This document shows, in pieces, positions 20,234-29,623 of a DNA stretch of 54,223 nt. The position numbers and the translations under genes are program-made. This stretch comes from a bacterium. Lineage in GTDB: Bacteria > UBP15 > UBA6099 > JAJRTR01. How positions within the stretch are numbered: position 1 is the stretch's first letter; the number at the start of each line of letters is the position of its first letter. The notes below the pieces were generated by a model. The model searched no databases, was not told where the DNA came from, and saw only the letters and a program-made list of their open reading frames with translations. The stretch covers positions 1 through 54,223 of the forward strand of contig JAJRTR010000026.1 in assembly GCA_024278215.1 (NCBI GenBank). The letters are read 5' to 3'.

Positions 20234-20274
20234 CCACTTGACTACATTTCGCATAAGTGGAATTATTATATAAT
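20234..20274 (+). promoter_or_regulatory. Possible promoter and inverted repeat for the sulfatase operon
   Basis: TTGACT (20238-20243) is followed after 17 bases by AATTAT (20261-20266), and a perfect TATAAT lies slightly further at 20269-20274. CCACTT (20234-20239) and AAGTGG (20255-20260) form a 6-bp inverted repeat across the -35 and spacer, which could be a regulator site. Confidence 0.4.
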
Positions 20275-20305
20275 CAGAGTTATAGCAAAAGGCGGGTGAC
20301 AGGCG

Positions 20306-21877
20306 ATGGGTAGGAATATTCTATTTATAACGACCGACCAGCAGCGCTTCGATTCGCTGGGGTGCAACGGAGGAAAGATCGCACGCACTCCTGTGGCCGA
20401 CAAACTGGCTGCGACAGGCATCAACTTTACGAGGGCAAACTGCAATAATCCTGTCTGCATGCCCGCGCGCACTACAATGTTTTGCGGGCAGCATCCGCTA
20501 ACACACGGTGTTACCTGTAATGGGATAAATTACTCGAGCGGTGAAAAGGGCATTGCCAGTTGGCTGAAACGTAAGGCGGGTTATAAATCTGCTCTTATTG
20601 GGAAATCGCATTTCGAACCCATGTATGATATTTTCATGAAATACAGGCAGAACCGGCTTGCTTTCGAGGGCTCGAACGGTCCATGGCTTGGTTTCGATTA
20701 TGTCGAACTCGCTCTCCACGGCCTGTACGGCGGCTCCCACTACACGAAATGGCTTATGGAGAATCATCCTGAGTATGCGAAGGGTTTCGCAATGGCTATC
20801 GGCGGCAAGGGCGGCGGCGACACAGGCGCGCCGGAAGTTATGCACAACCCGATCCCGCGCGAACTCTACCACACAGACTGGGTCGCAGACAGAACAATCG
20901 AACATCTGGACACGCTCGACGATGAAGACAACTGGTTTATATGGATGAGTTTCCCGGACCCGCACCATCCGTTCGACCCGCCGGCTCAGGAGCAGCGCAG
21001 AATCGACTGGCGCGAACTCGATCTGCCACCCGGCAATCCCGGCAGCGACGAAAAGATTCAGGAGATTCTGTCCGGGAAACCGCAACACTGGCTGGACTAC
21101 TACATGGGCCGCTTCTGCAATCCCGAAGGCACCCCTTCCGGGGTTGTGCCTCGCAATCTTACCGACGACCAGATAAGAGAAATAAATGCTGTGATACATG
21201 TCGAAAACGAATTGATAGACGAGGCGTGCGGTCGGGTGCTCAAGCATCTTGAAGGTAAAGGCTGGATGGAGAATACGGATGTGTTTTTCACCACCGATCA
21301 CGGCGACATGCAGGGCGATTTCGGCATGGTTTTCAAAGGGCCGTTCCATGTGGACTCGCTTTTGCACGTGCCGCTGATATATAAACCGGCGGTAACGGCG
21401 AATGTGAAACCTGTGCAGATCACTGATCCGGTTTCACAGGTGGATTTTGTGCCGACATTCTGCGACATCGCCGGTGTGCCCGCTCCTCCGTGGGTGCAGG
21501 GCCGGTCGCTGCCCCTGACGACCGACGACCGGCGAGAACGCGCGATCACTACCTGGGACAGCCAGTACAGGAGAGTGGGCATGCACCTGCGCACAATACA
21601 CCGCGACGGCTACACTCTCACATCTTATCTGCCGAGCACAAGGCGGGAAGGCGGCAGATTTCCGTTTATAGAAGCGATATGGGGAAGTTTCGGGAAAATC
21701 CCGCTGTATAAAGGGACGGAAGGCGAACTCTACGATCACCGGAACGACCCGCACCAGTGGCATAATCTTTGGGACGACCCGGGCTTCAAGTCAATAAAAT
21801 CAGACCTGCTGGCGGACCTCTATGATAACATGCCGCCTGCAAGAACACCGCCGAGGAAAGTCGTGACGCCTGTGTAG
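20306..21877 (+). CDS. Cys-type sulfatase
   Basis: This 523-residue sulfatase family enzyme hydrolyses a sulfate ester, probably on a glycan or small sulfated molecule. The active-site signature is C51-M-P-A-R55. Cys51 would be oxidised to formylglycine. Metal-binding residues at the N-terminus are in FITTDQQR (D11), and a second set is in FFTTDHGDMQGDFG. The C-terminus (LYDHRNDPHQWHNLWDDP) is typical of bacterial sulfatases. No clear signal peptide is present (MGRNILFITTDQQR starts directly at the catalytic fold), so it is probably cytosolic. The gene 22 bases downstream encodes the maturase needed for a Cys-type enzyme under anaerobic conditions. Confidence 0.92.
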   Translation: MGRNILFITTDQQRFDSLGCNGGKIARTPVADKLAATGINFTRANCNNPVCMPARTTMFCGQHPLTHGVTCNGINYSSGEKGIASWLKRKAGYKSALIGKSHFEPMYDIFMKYRQNRLAFEGSNGPWLGFDYVELALHGLYGGSHYTKWLMENHPEYAKGFAMAIGGKGGGDTGAPEVMHNPIPRELYHTDWVADRTIEHLDTLDDEDNWFIWMSFPDPHHPFDPPAQEQRRIDWRELDLPPGNPGSDEKIQEILSGKPQHWLDYYMGRFCNPEGTPSGVVPRNLTDDQIREINAVIHVENELIDEACGRVLKHLEGKGWMENTDVFFTTDHGDMQGDFGMVFKGPFHVDSLLHVPLIYKPAVTANVKPVQITDPVSQVDFVPTFCDIAGVPAPPWVQGRSLPLTTDDRRERAITTWDSQYRRVGMHLRTIHRDGYTLTSYLPSTRREGGRFPFIEAIWGSFGKIPLYKGTEGELYDHRNDPHQWHNLWDDPGFKSIKSDLLADLYDNMPPARTPPRKVVTPV

Positions 21878-21899
21878 GGCATGGCGCTCAACAGGTTCA

Positions 21900-23135
21900 A
21901 TGAACACGCGAAATGTTCCATTCTCATTATTGATAAAGCCTGCTTCGGCGGACTGCAATCTCCGTTGCGAATACTGCTTCTATCTTGATCGTTGCCGTAT
22001 ATACCCGGACTCGAATATCCATCGTATCAGTGATGACACTCTGGAGCGGCTTATCAGTTCCTATATGGCTACGCAACAGCCGCAGTACATTTTCGGCTGG
22101 CAGGGCGGCGAGCCAACACTGATGGGTGTGGACTTCTTTTGCAGGGTTGTCGAGTTGCAGCAGAAATACGGCAGGCCCGGCGCGGAGGTTGCCAACGGGC
22201 TACAGACAAACGCCACGCTGATAACCGATGAGATGGCCGAGCTGTTTGTCGAATACAACTTTCTTCTCGGTGTGAGTCTGGACGGCCCGGAGGAGATACA
22301 CAATAAATATCGTCGTATAAAAGGCGGCGGCGGCACACACGCGGATGTGATGAATTCTATCGAATGTTTGAAAAAACATAATGTCGAGTTCAATATACTT
22401 ACATTGGTTTCAGCGGCGAATGTGGGGCGGGTGGGTGACGTATATTCATATCTTGTCGACAATGGATTATACTTTCAACAGTACATCCCGTGCGTCGAGT
22501 TGGGTAAAAACGGCGACCTGCTGCCGTTCTCGATCACGGGCGCGCAGTGGGGCCAATTCCTGTGCGGCATTTTCGATCTCTGGAAAAGAAATGACCGGCG
22601 GCGCGTGTCCGTCAGATTTTTCGACGATGTGCTACGCGTGGTCCTGGACGATAAGCGCGATATATGCCGGCTGGGCAATGACTGCCGCCGCTATTTTGTT
22701 GTCGAGCATAACGGTGACGTATATCCATGCGATTTTTTTGTATATCCTGAATTGAAGCTCGGGAATATTGCGGATGATGCGTGGGAGAGTCTCTGGGATT
22801 CGACGTTGTTCATTGATTTTGGAAAGCGGAAAAACGAGTGGAATAGTGATTGCAACGACTGCGAATGGTGCGCGATATGCAACGGTGACTGCCTTAAGCA
22901 CAGGATGCCGGGCGGATGCGGCGATCCGCGCCGACTGAGCTGCTTATGTGAGGGATGGAAGATGTTTTTCGATCATGCGATGCCGACATTTAAGGAAATA
23001 GCGGATAAAATCCGGCGCGAACGGCGCAGAATCACGTCGGAACAGGAGAAAACACACGCTGCGGTCCCCGGCAGAAACGATTTGTGCCCGTGCGGCAGTG
23101 GAAAAAAATACAAGAAATGCTGCATCAGAAAGTGA
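21900..23135 (+). CDS. Anaerobic sulfatase-maturating enzyme (radical SAM/SPASM) with C-terminal SEC-C motif
   Basis: This 411-residue radical SAM enzyme converts the sulfatase active-site Cys to formylglycine without oxygen. C19-xxx-C23-xx-C26 (CNLRCEYC) binds the SAM [4Fe-4S] cluster. The motif WQGGEPTLMG is family-typical. The Cys-rich SPASM region holds two further clusters (CRLGNDCRRY, CDFF, CNDCEWCAICNGDC, CLCEGW). The last ~20 residues form a SEC-C zinc motif (DLCPCGSGKKYKKCC), normally found at the end of SecA and a few other proteins, where it can bind SecB or ribosomes. Here it might guide the maturase to nascent sulfatase, which is inference. The gene follows its substrate in one operon. 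Confidence 0.92.
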   Translation: MNTRNVPFSLLIKPASADCNLRCEYCFYLDRCRIYPDSNIHRISDDTLERLISSYMATQQPQYIFGWQGGEPTLMGVDFFCRVVELQQKYGRPGAEVANGLQTNATLITDEMAELFVEYNFLLGVSLDGPEEIHNKYRRIKGGGGTHADVMNSIECLKKHNVEFNILTLVSAANVGRVGDVYSYLVDNGLYFQQYIPCVELGKNGDLLPFSITGAQWGQFLCGIFDLWKRNDRRRVSVRFFDDVLRVVLDDKRDICRLGNDCRRYFVVEHNGDVYPCDFFVYPELKLGNIADDAWESLWDSTLFIDFGKRKNEWNSDCNDCEWCAICNGDCLKHRMPGGCGDPRRLSCLCEGWKMFFDHAMPTFKEIADKIRRERRRITSEQEKTHAAVPGRNDLCPCGSGKKYKKCCIRK

Positions 23136-23484
23136 AGTTCGCTGATAATATATGAAGACGACAACAGGTGCCGATTGTGTCGAGATTATCCGTAATATGA
23201 AGTTTGGCCAAAGCGGCGTTGCAGATTTCAGAGGGCTGGACCTCCGCAGGGGATCATTAACTATTGAGGCATTCAGTAATAAATCTATGATGTTTTGATA
23301 TTTGTACAGTACCATTGTTTTTCGCCTTTAGATACATGGAATAACTGATGGATTGGATTTAATGAAAATACATAAAAAACATGATAGAATGAAGGCACCA
23401 TATTTGTGAAGCCGGGCACTGAATACATATTGTGTTTGCATCAAATGCGGGAAAGAAAACGAAGTGAAATATCGGAGTCTCCTG
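23136..23484. other. Intergenic region before the AAA ATPase gene
   Basis: This 349-base gap holds no credible gene and no terminator hairpin that I can see. The later half is AT-rich. The ribosome site for the next gene is GGAG at 23474-23477, 7 bases before the ATG at 23485. Confidence 0.5.
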
Positions 23485-24771
23485 ATGTCGGTATTTATCA
23501 AAAGAGTATCAATAGAAAACTACAAAAGCATTGCGAAATGCGTAGTTGATTTGCATCCGTTTACGATATTGGTTGGATTGAACGGTGCCGGAAAAAGCAA
23601 CTTTTTAGATGCGCTCGCTCTTGTGTCCGAATCTCTTCAAACATCACTCGAACATGCACTGAGAGAAAGAAGCGGAATAAAGGAAGTCCGCAGAAGATCA
23701 AGAGGACATCCACGTTATTTCGGTATACGTATTGAATTCGTTCTGCCGGATGAAAGAGAAGGTTTTTACGCTTTCAAAATCGGAACTTCGCATACTCATG
23801 GCTTCAGTGTTCAAAAGGAAGAATGTTTAATAAAACCTCTTTACAACAACAAACCGGACAATACCGGAGAACTGTTTGAAGACGACACTTCATGTTCGCT
23901 GCCGAAGCACCTCCTTGAGACGACACACTTTCTTATTGAAAACGGGAAGCGCAAAAAAGGCGAAAAGTACTATCCGCAGGAAATCGAACCCGATCGTTTG
24001 TATTTACCGCTGGTTTCTGCTTTCCCACAGTTTCGCAGCATTTATAAAATGTTGGCTGGAATGGGTTTTTATAATTTGAGTCCCGATGCTATAAGAAAAC
24101 CGCAAAAGCCCGACGAGGGAAAAATTCTTGCGCGTGACGGAAGCAACATCACAAGCGTGATAAACAAACTCAAACGACCGGAACTGGTGGAACTGAAAAA
24201 ACGTATGTTTCATTACCTGGAATCGATTGTCCCCGGAATATCGTCTGTCGAAACAAAAAATCTTGGCTCTCTGGAAACACTTGTTTTTAGACAGAAAGTT
24301 GCAGGTGATAATAACGATTGGAGATTCTATGCGGGGAATATTTCAGATGGAACATTGAGGACACTCGGGATTCTAGTCGCAGCATTTCAGGCACATTTCC
24401 GATACGAAGATAGATCAGTCTCGCTGATCGGAATAGAGGAACCGGAAATCGCAATCCATCCGGGTGCTGCTGTCAAAATAGCGGATGCCCTTTTTGAAGC
24501 TTCGGAACGTGTCCAGGTAATAATAACAACCCACAGCCCCGACCTTCTCGACCACGAAAATATACGCAAACAACCCGAACACATACTCTGTGTCTCAATG
24601 GAGGAGGGGAATACGACAATTTCCGCTGTTGATGAGGTGAGTCTGGGGGTAATTAAGGATAACTTGTACTCGCCGGGCGAACTCCTCCGTATGGATCAAA
24701 TCGAATCGAATAGAGAATCATTCGAGACTTCCATTGAGCAACTCAATTTATTCGATAAAGACTTATCATGA
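23485..24771 (+). CDS. AAA family ATPase (AAA_21 / OLD-like), probable defence component
   Basis: This 428-residue ABC-type ATPase is related to the ATPase part of OLD nucleases, AbiLi and AriA. Walker A is GLNGAGKS (31-38) after the short strand FIKRVSIENYKSI. The signature region is GNISDGTLRTLGIL. Walker B is IGIEEPEIAIHP, and a switch His lies in TTHSPDLLDH. I start at ATG 23485 (GGAG at good spacing) instead of GTG 23464. The stop overlaps the start of the next gene by 4 bases (ATGA), so the two are translated together. The fusion of such ATPases to a Toprim nuclease defines OLD; here the Toprim-like part is a separate protein. A DNA-repair or other role is not excluded. Confidence 0.82.
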   Translation: MSVFIKRVSIENYKSIAKCVVDLHPFTILVGLNGAGKSNFLDALALVSESLQTSLEHALRERSGIKEVRRRSRGHPRYFGIRIEFVLPDEREGFYAFKIGTSHTHGFSVQKEECLIKPLYNNKPDNTGELFEDDTSCSLPKHLLETTHFLIENGKRKKGEKYYPQEIEPDRLYLPLVSAFPQFRSIYKMLAGMGFYNLSPDAIRKPQKPDEGKILARDGSNITSVINKLKRPELVELKKRMFHYLESIVPGISSVETKNLGSLETLVFRQKVAGDNNDWRFYAGNISDGTLRTLGILVAAFQAHFRYEDRSVSLIGIEEPEIAIHPGAAVKIADALFEASERVQVIITTHSPDLLDHENIRKQPEHILCVSMEEGNTTISAVDEVSLGVIKDNLYSPGELLRMDQIESNRESFETSIEQLNLFDKDLS

Positions 24772-25385
24772 ATAATCCAGTAATTATCAGTATTGTCGAA
24801 GGACAGGGCGATGCGACCGCTGTTCCTCTGTTGTTGAGGAGGATCCTTGGGGAGGAGTTTGGTCGATATGATGTTAAAATCAAAAAACCTATCATCGAGC
24901 ACCGCGGTAATCTGGTTAAAAAAGATAAACTATCAAGAGCTGTAGAAATGGCTGCAAGAAAGATCGTTGCCTGCGGTACCGGGTGTATCCTGATACTGTT
25001 CGATGCGGATAAGGATTGTCCGGGCAAACTGGCACCGCGAATATTACGCATGGCGAAGGACGCAAGAAGTGACATGAACATAAGTGTTGTAATTGTAAAA
25101 AAGGAATATGAAGCCTGGCTTGTTGCGTCAATGGAAACATTGTCTGAAAATGTGGTGAACGGAATTATCGAACACTCTAAAAAAGCTGAAGAGATCAGTG
25201 ACCCGAAGTATTTCTTGAAAGATTCGCTGGGACAATATACCCCGACAGTGGACCAGGCAAGGTTGACTGCAAAGATCGATATTCGGATAGTGCGGGAGAG
25301 ATGCCCGTCGTTTGACAAATTATGGAGAGAATTGGAGTCGTTTTGTGACAGACATTATGTAAATGATACAGGACGGCAAGAATAA
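24768..25385 (+). CDS. DUF4276-type Toprim-like protein, partner of the AAA ATPase
   Basis: This 205-residue protein shows the Toprim pattern: Glu11 in ISIVEGQGDATAVP, the DxD motif D79-A-D81 in LILFDADKDCP, then VIVKKEYEAWLVAS, which is characteristic of the DUF4276 family. It probably acts as a metal-dependent nuclease or effector controlled by the ATPase whose stop codon it overlaps. Comparable two-gene modules include AbiLi/AbiLii and PARIS (AriA/AriB), all anti-phage systems that sense infection and cause abortive growth arrest. I cannot assign it to one of these by eye. No other defence gene flanks it, and base composition looks somewhat more AT-rich than the neighbours. Confidence 0.75.
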   Translation: MNNPVIISIVEGQGDATAVPLLLRRILGEEFGRYDVKIKKPIIEHRGNLVKKDKLSRAVEMAARKIVACGTGCILILFDADKDCPGKLAPRILRMAKDARSDMNISVVIVKKEYEAWLVASMETLSENVVNGIIEHSKKAEEISDPKYFLKDSLGQYTPTVDQARLTAKIDIRIVRERCPSFDKLWRELESFCDRHYVNDTGRQE

Positions 25386-25498
25386 GTTAATGATCCTGTG
25401 CGAATTCGGTTGTCTCTTATATTTATGAACAAGTTTCGCAGGTTTAGCGCTTGGCACCGTAGCTGTCCCGTGCGACTTTGAAAGAGGAGTCGAGTAAG

Positions 25499-26533
25499 AT
25501 GAAAAGAATCGGAATGATATATTCGGACCGCTATCTCGAACATGATACCGGCAGCCATGTGGAAAATATAGAACGTCTGAGGTCCATCAGGAGTCACCTG
25601 CTCGAGCAGGACTGGGCGGACGACATCGAGTGGGTCGAGCCGCGCGAGGCGACTGTCGACGAGGTCGCGCTCGTTCACTCGAAAGAATACATGAATTATG
25701 TAAAAAACGCCTGTGCCGGTGTGCGCGGAATCAGCTATCTGAATCCCGACACGGCGGTGAGCCGCGAGAGCTACGACGTGGCTCTGCTGGCAGCCGGGGG
25801 TGCGCTGGAAGGAATCGACCGCGTGATGGACGGGCGCCTCGACGGCTTTTTCGGTCTTGTGCGTCCACCGGGCCACCATGCCGAACATGGCGAATCGCTT
25901 GGCTTTTGTCTTTTTAACAATGTTGCTGTCGGTGCGCTTTATGCACGGCAGAAGTTCGGCGTCGAACGTGTATTCATCCTCGACTGGGACGTACATCACG
26001 GTAATGGCACACAGCATTCTTTTGAGAATGACGCAAGTGTTTTCTATTGCTCTCTGCACCAGTACCCACATTACCCGGGCACAGGTGCCAGGGACGAAAT
26101 GGGCGTTGGGAGCGGCACCGGCTTCACGCTGAACTTACCGATGCGCACCGGAAGCGAGGATGCCGACTATATGTATCTCTACAAAGAAGTGATCACAAAA
26201 GCCATCAGGAAATATGAGCCGCAACTACTGCTGATTTCTGCCGGCTACGATGCGCACCGGAGCGACCCACTGAGCGGAGTTATGCTGAGCGACGAGTGTT
26301 TCGGCGCCATGATGGATTCACTCGCACGCGCCGCCGGACCCGGCTGCCGGGTCGGTCTGCTGCTCGAGGGCGGCTACAACCTCGCGGCGCTGGCTCGTTC
26401 AGTGACAGAGACGGTGGGTGTTTTCGGAGAATACATTGCGCCTGCCGATATCCGTGGTTCGGCCTCACCGGCGGCGCTCGGACTCGGTCAGTTCATTAAG
26501 AATGAGCATCCCTTTTTCAAGGATATGGATTAA
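25499..26533 (+). CDS. Histone deacetylase family protein (AcuC/HDAC-like amidohydrolase)
   Basis: This 344-residue zinc amidohydrolase probably removes acetyl groups from protein lysines or from acetylated polyamines. The catalytic region is complete: RPPGHHAEHG (the His-His pair), FILDWDVHHGNGTQHSF (Asp/His zinc ligands), and SAGYDAHRSDPLSG (third ligand Asp). Length and order match bacterial class II-like HDACs. I start at ATG 25499, 9 bases after AGAGGAG, not at the TTG at 25478. It heads a compact run of four genes (HDAC, rnz, thiL, SGNH hydrolase) with gaps of 22, 55 and 34 bases. There is no obvious functional link between them. Confidence 0.92.
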   Translation: MKRIGMIYSDRYLEHDTGSHVENIERLRSIRSHLLEQDWADDIEWVEPREATVDEVALVHSKEYMNYVKNACAGVRGISYLNPDTAVSRESYDVALLAAGGALEGIDRVMDGRLDGFFGLVRPPGHHAEHGESLGFCLFNNVAVGALYARQKFGVERVFILDWDVHHGNGTQHSFENDASVFYCSLHQYPHYPGTGARDEMGVGSGTGFTLNLPMRTGSEDADYMYLYKEVITKAIRKYEPQLLLISAGYDAHRSDPLSGVMLSDECFGAMMDSLARAAGPGCRVGLLLEGGYNLAALARSVTETVGVFGEYIAPADIRGSASPAALGLGQFIKNEHPFFKDMD

Positions 26534-26555
26534 GGCGGCACGGAGGCCACGATAA

Positions 26556-27467
26556 ATGAGAGTTGTTATGCTTGGGACAAGCGGCGGACAGCCGACTCCG
26601 CGCAGGTCTCTGCCCGCGGTGGCGATTATTCGTGAGGGTGAGATGATCCTGCTCGACTGCGGTGAGGGCACCCAGACACAAATAATGAAAAAGGGGATCG
26701 GCTTCGGCAGACTGTCGAAAATTGTTATTACACATATTCACGGAGATCATCTTTCGGGACTCATGGGCCTTTTTATGACACTTTCGCTGCTAGGCCATGA
26801 GAAACCTATCCGGCTTTACGGACCGCCGGCGCTGCTCGGTTTTTTCACGTCGCTTAAAAGGGACATAAATCTGCATGTAAAGTTTCCTCTGGATATAGAA
26901 GTGCTGAAGCAGGGCGTGTTCGCGCGTGAAAACGATTATCATCTCGAAGCCGTGTCCGTGCCGCATTCAGCGCCTTGCATGGCTGTCGCGCTGCAGGAAA
27001 AGATGCGCCCCGGACGTTTCAATATCGAGCGTGCCCGTGAACTCGGCATCCCCGAAGGTCCGCTCTACAGCCGTCTCCAGCACGGCGAGACGATAACGCT
27101 GGACGACGGTCGGCGTATTTCACCTGCGGAAGTGCTCGGCGAACCACGAAAAGCGCGCAGGGTGGCCTATGTGACCGATACTCTTTATAATCCCGCGATT
27201 GTGCCGTTCTGCCGCGATGCCGATCTGCTGATACACGAGTCTATGTTCGCAACCGATATGGAGCACGAAGCGAGAGCGCGAAAACATTGCACGGCCGCAC
27301 AGGCTGCGACAATAGCAAAAGCGGCGGGCGTGCGCAAACTTGTCCTGACTCACGTAAGTGCAAGATACCTCGACACTGATCCGCTGAGAAAAGAGGCGCG
27401 GGCGATCTTTCCCGAAACATACATAGCACGCGACCTGATGGAATTCGAAGTGCCGTACAGGGACTGA
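26556..27467 (+). CDS. rnz: Ribonuclease Z (tRNA 3'-processing endonuclease)
   Basis: This 303-residue metallo-beta-lactamase fold enzyme trims the 3' trailer from tRNA precursors. The HxHxDH zinc motif is H60-I-H62-G-D64-H65 (THIHGDHLSGL). Further ligands are expected in VPHSAPCMAV, YVTDTLYN and LVLTHVSARY. The substrate-binding flexible arm is visible between MRPGRFNIERARELGIPEGP and LYSRLQHGETI. The length is normal. CGGAGG lies upstream of the ATG. It is the second gene of a four-gene run. Confidence 0.95.
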   Translation: MRVVMLGTSGGQPTPRRSLPAVAIIREGEMILLDCGEGTQTQIMKKGIGFGRLSKIVITHIHGDHLSGLMGLFMTLSLLGHEKPIRLYGPPALLGFFTSLKRDINLHVKFPLDIEVLKQGVFARENDYHLEAVSVPHSAPCMAVALQEKMRPGRFNIERARELGIPEGPLYSRLQHGETITLDDGRRISPAEVLGEPRKARRVAYVTDTLYNPAIVPFCRDADLLIHESMFATDMEHEARARKHCTAAQAATIAKAAGVRKLVLTHVSARYLDTDPLRKEARAIFPETYIARDLMEFEVPYRD

Positions 27468-27522
27468 CGGACAATTGCAACTCATTGTTACGATGCACTG
27501 TGGATAGAATAAGGATAAAGAA

Positions 27523-28536
27523 ATGTCGTCGAAAAGCAACAAGAATAAAGACGAGGACGCCCTGATCGAGATGATGCGAGCGCAGCTTGGCTCGCCGTCG
27601 CGGCACGCGGTGCTGGGCATGGGAGACGACGCGGCGATTCTCGCGCCGCCTTCCGCGGGCCACGAGATTCTTATCACAACGGACCTGCTCGTCGAGGGCA
27701 CACATTTCAAACTCGAATGGTCTTCGCCGTACCAGGCCGGTTGGAAAGCAATGGCGGCAAGTGTGAGCGATATTGCCGCTATGGGGGGGCGGCCCACTTA
27801 TGCCGTTGTCTCCATCGGAGTGCGTGCGCGAAATCGGGCAAACTTTATACGGGGCATGTACGATGGAATAAAAGCGGCTGCAGAGCGCTACCGCGTGGCA
27901 GTTGTGGGCGGCGACACGGTGCGGTCGGACCGCACTGTAATAAATGTTACAATGCTTGGCGAGGCGGCGACGGGCGCGGCTGTCAGGCGATGTTTCGCAA
28001 AGCCCGGAGATTATATTTATGTGACCGGCGTGTGTGGAGACAGCGCGGCCGGCTTTGAAATATTGTCGCGCAAAGAAAAAAAAACGGATATCAGAAATGA
28101 GATCGAACTTATCAGACGACATCTCGCACCCGAGCCCGTGCCGGAGGCGGGAATAGCGGCAGCGGCATCGGGCGCGGCGGCGGCAATGATGGACCTCAGC
28201 GACGGCCTCGCGATCGACCTGCCACGCATGATGAAATCGAGTTCGTGCGGCGCAATTGTGCGGACCGGCGATATCCCCGTGTCGAAAGAGCTGGTTCGAT
28301 ATTGCCGCAAAAACGAAAAAGACCCGCTGGACTTTGCCCTCAGGGGCGGCGAGGATTTTAACCTGCTTATTGCCGCCCGGCCCGCCCTTGCGGAGATACT
28401 CGAAGCCGCTGTCGAAGGTGCTGGTGTGTCTGCGCATCGCATCGGCGAAGTGACCGATACCGCCGTCGGAATAATGTTGCAGAACGGCGACGGCAAGCTG
28501 TTTCCCTATAAAGCGGACTCTTTCAAGCATTTCTAG
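27523..28536 (+). CDS. thiL: Thiamine-monophosphate kinase
   Basis: This 337-residue cytosolic kinase makes thiamine diphosphate from thiamine monophosphate. It shows the PurM-like ATP-binding motifs: GMGDDAAIL, TTDLLVEGTHF, VSDIAAMGG, VGGDTVRSD, MMDLSDGLAIDLPRM and GGEDFNLL. Length and motif order are standard. No other thiamine genes are in the window. The ATG is preceded by AAGGATAAAGAA. It sits between rnz and the SGNH hydrolase gene in the same direction. Confidence 0.95.
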   Translation: MSSKSNKNKDEDALIEMMRAQLGSPSRHAVLGMGDDAAILAPPSAGHEILITTDLLVEGTHFKLEWSSPYQAGWKAMAASVSDIAAMGGRPTYAVVSIGVRARNRANFIRGMYDGIKAAAERYRVAVVGGDTVRSDRTVINVTMLGEAATGAAVRRCFAKPGDYIYVTGVCGDSAAGFEILSRKEKKTDIRNEIELIRRHLAPEPVPEAGIAAAASGAAAAMMDLSDGLAIDLPRMMKSSSCGAIVRTGDIPVSKELVRYCRKNEKDPLDFALRGGEDFNLLIAARPALAEILEAAVEGAGVSAHRIGEVTDTAVGIMLQNGDGKLFPYKADSFKHF

Positions 28537-28570
28537 TCGAAAAGGTATTCGTTTTTATCAATAACTATAA

Positions 28571-29620
28571 ATGGGCAACAATAAAACAAAAGGCATTCCG
28601 GTCCTGATCCTGTTCAGCCTGATACCCGTGATAGTTCTGTTGGCTATACTCGAGGTCGGCGCACGGCTGCTGCCGCCTGTCGCGTACAATCCGGCGGCGA
28701 CCGGTTTCATGGGTGGCGGCGGCGCGTTGTTTCGGGAAGACCCTTTGCTGATGTGGCGCGCGCGGCCCAACATGAAAGGTCGCCAGTCGACAAATTCAGG
28801 CGGTTTCAGGGACGACGAATTCTCTAAAAAAAGGAAAAAGAATGAAGTCAGGGTGTTGCTGCTAGGCGATTCTACAACATGGGGATGGGGAGTCGCTGAA
28901 AAAGATATGTACGCAGCGGTTATGGAAAGCGTGCTTGACAATTCGGGTGCGGGAAAAGATTTCAATATTATAGACGGCGGGATGCCGGGTTACTCCGCTT
29001 TTCAGGGACGCTTGCTGCTCGATACGGAACTTGGTGAGTTGCAGCCCGATTTTGTGATTACCTATTTCGGAGTGAACGACAGTCACGCGCGGCCCGGACT
29101 TACTCCCGATAAAGATATTAAACGTGCTCCCGTGAAACTGCTCGGTGCGGTGCGACTGTTGCGCAAAAGCAGGTTCTACAATGACATGAGAAAACTGGCC
29201 GACCGCGCTCGCGAATCGGCAAAGGCGGGAGAAAGCGGAAGCGGCGTTATAAAAAGAAGGCTTTCGCCGGAAGATTTCAGGACGGCAATGGACGGTATAT
29301 CTGCGGATTGCGATAAAATCGGCGCGACTCTTATCAGCATGAATCCCGTCTGGTTCTTCAATGGCCGTGTCAGGGACGACGTCTCGAGGATTCTTTTTAC
29401 CGATAAAGGAACAATTGTAGAATACTCGGGCGGCAACCCTGTTTACAGCTACGAGCCTGCGGCATGGGATACGCAAAAGGTGTTAACGCAAAACCCCGGC
29501 ATTCCGCCTGAAGCGCTGTTCCTCGATTACTGCCATTTCTCTCCTTATGCGCATCGGATGGTGGGGTTAAGTCTTGCGGAAACTGTTCTTGCAAAAATTG
29601 CAGTATCAAAAATAAAATGA
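28571..29620 (+). CDS. Membrane-anchored SGNH/GDSL hydrolase family protein
   Basis: This 349-residue protein has one N-terminal membrane helix (VLILFSLIPVIVLLAILEVG, residues 11-30), so the catalytic domain is probably periplasmic. Block I is LLLGDSTTWGWG (nucleophile Ser101). Block III is YFGVNDSHARPG. Block V is LDYCHFSPYAHRMVG, giving the Asp-x-x-His dyad. Such proteins are esterases or O-acetyl hydrolases/transferases acting on polysaccharide or lipid. The exact substrate cannot be told. I see no strong ribosome site. It ends 3 bases before the stop of the convergent Rrf2 gene. Confidence 0.82.
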   Translation: MGNNKTKGIPVLILFSLIPVIVLLAILEVGARLLPPVAYNPAATGFMGGGGALFREDPLLMWRARPNMKGRQSTNSGGFRDDEFSKKRKKNEVRVLLLGDSTTWGWGVAEKDMYAAVMESVLDNSGAGKDFNIIDGGMPGYSAFQGRLLLDTELGELQPDFVITYFGVNDSHARPGLTPDKDIKRAPVKLLGAVRLLRKSRFYNDMRKLADRARESAKAGESGSGVIKRRLSPEDFRTAMDGISADCDKIGATLISMNPVWFFNGRVRDDVSRILFTDKGTIVEYSGGNPVYSYEPAAWDTQKVLTQNPGIPPEALFLDYCHFSPYAHRMVGLSLAETVLAKIAVSKIK

Positions 29621-29623
29621 CTA

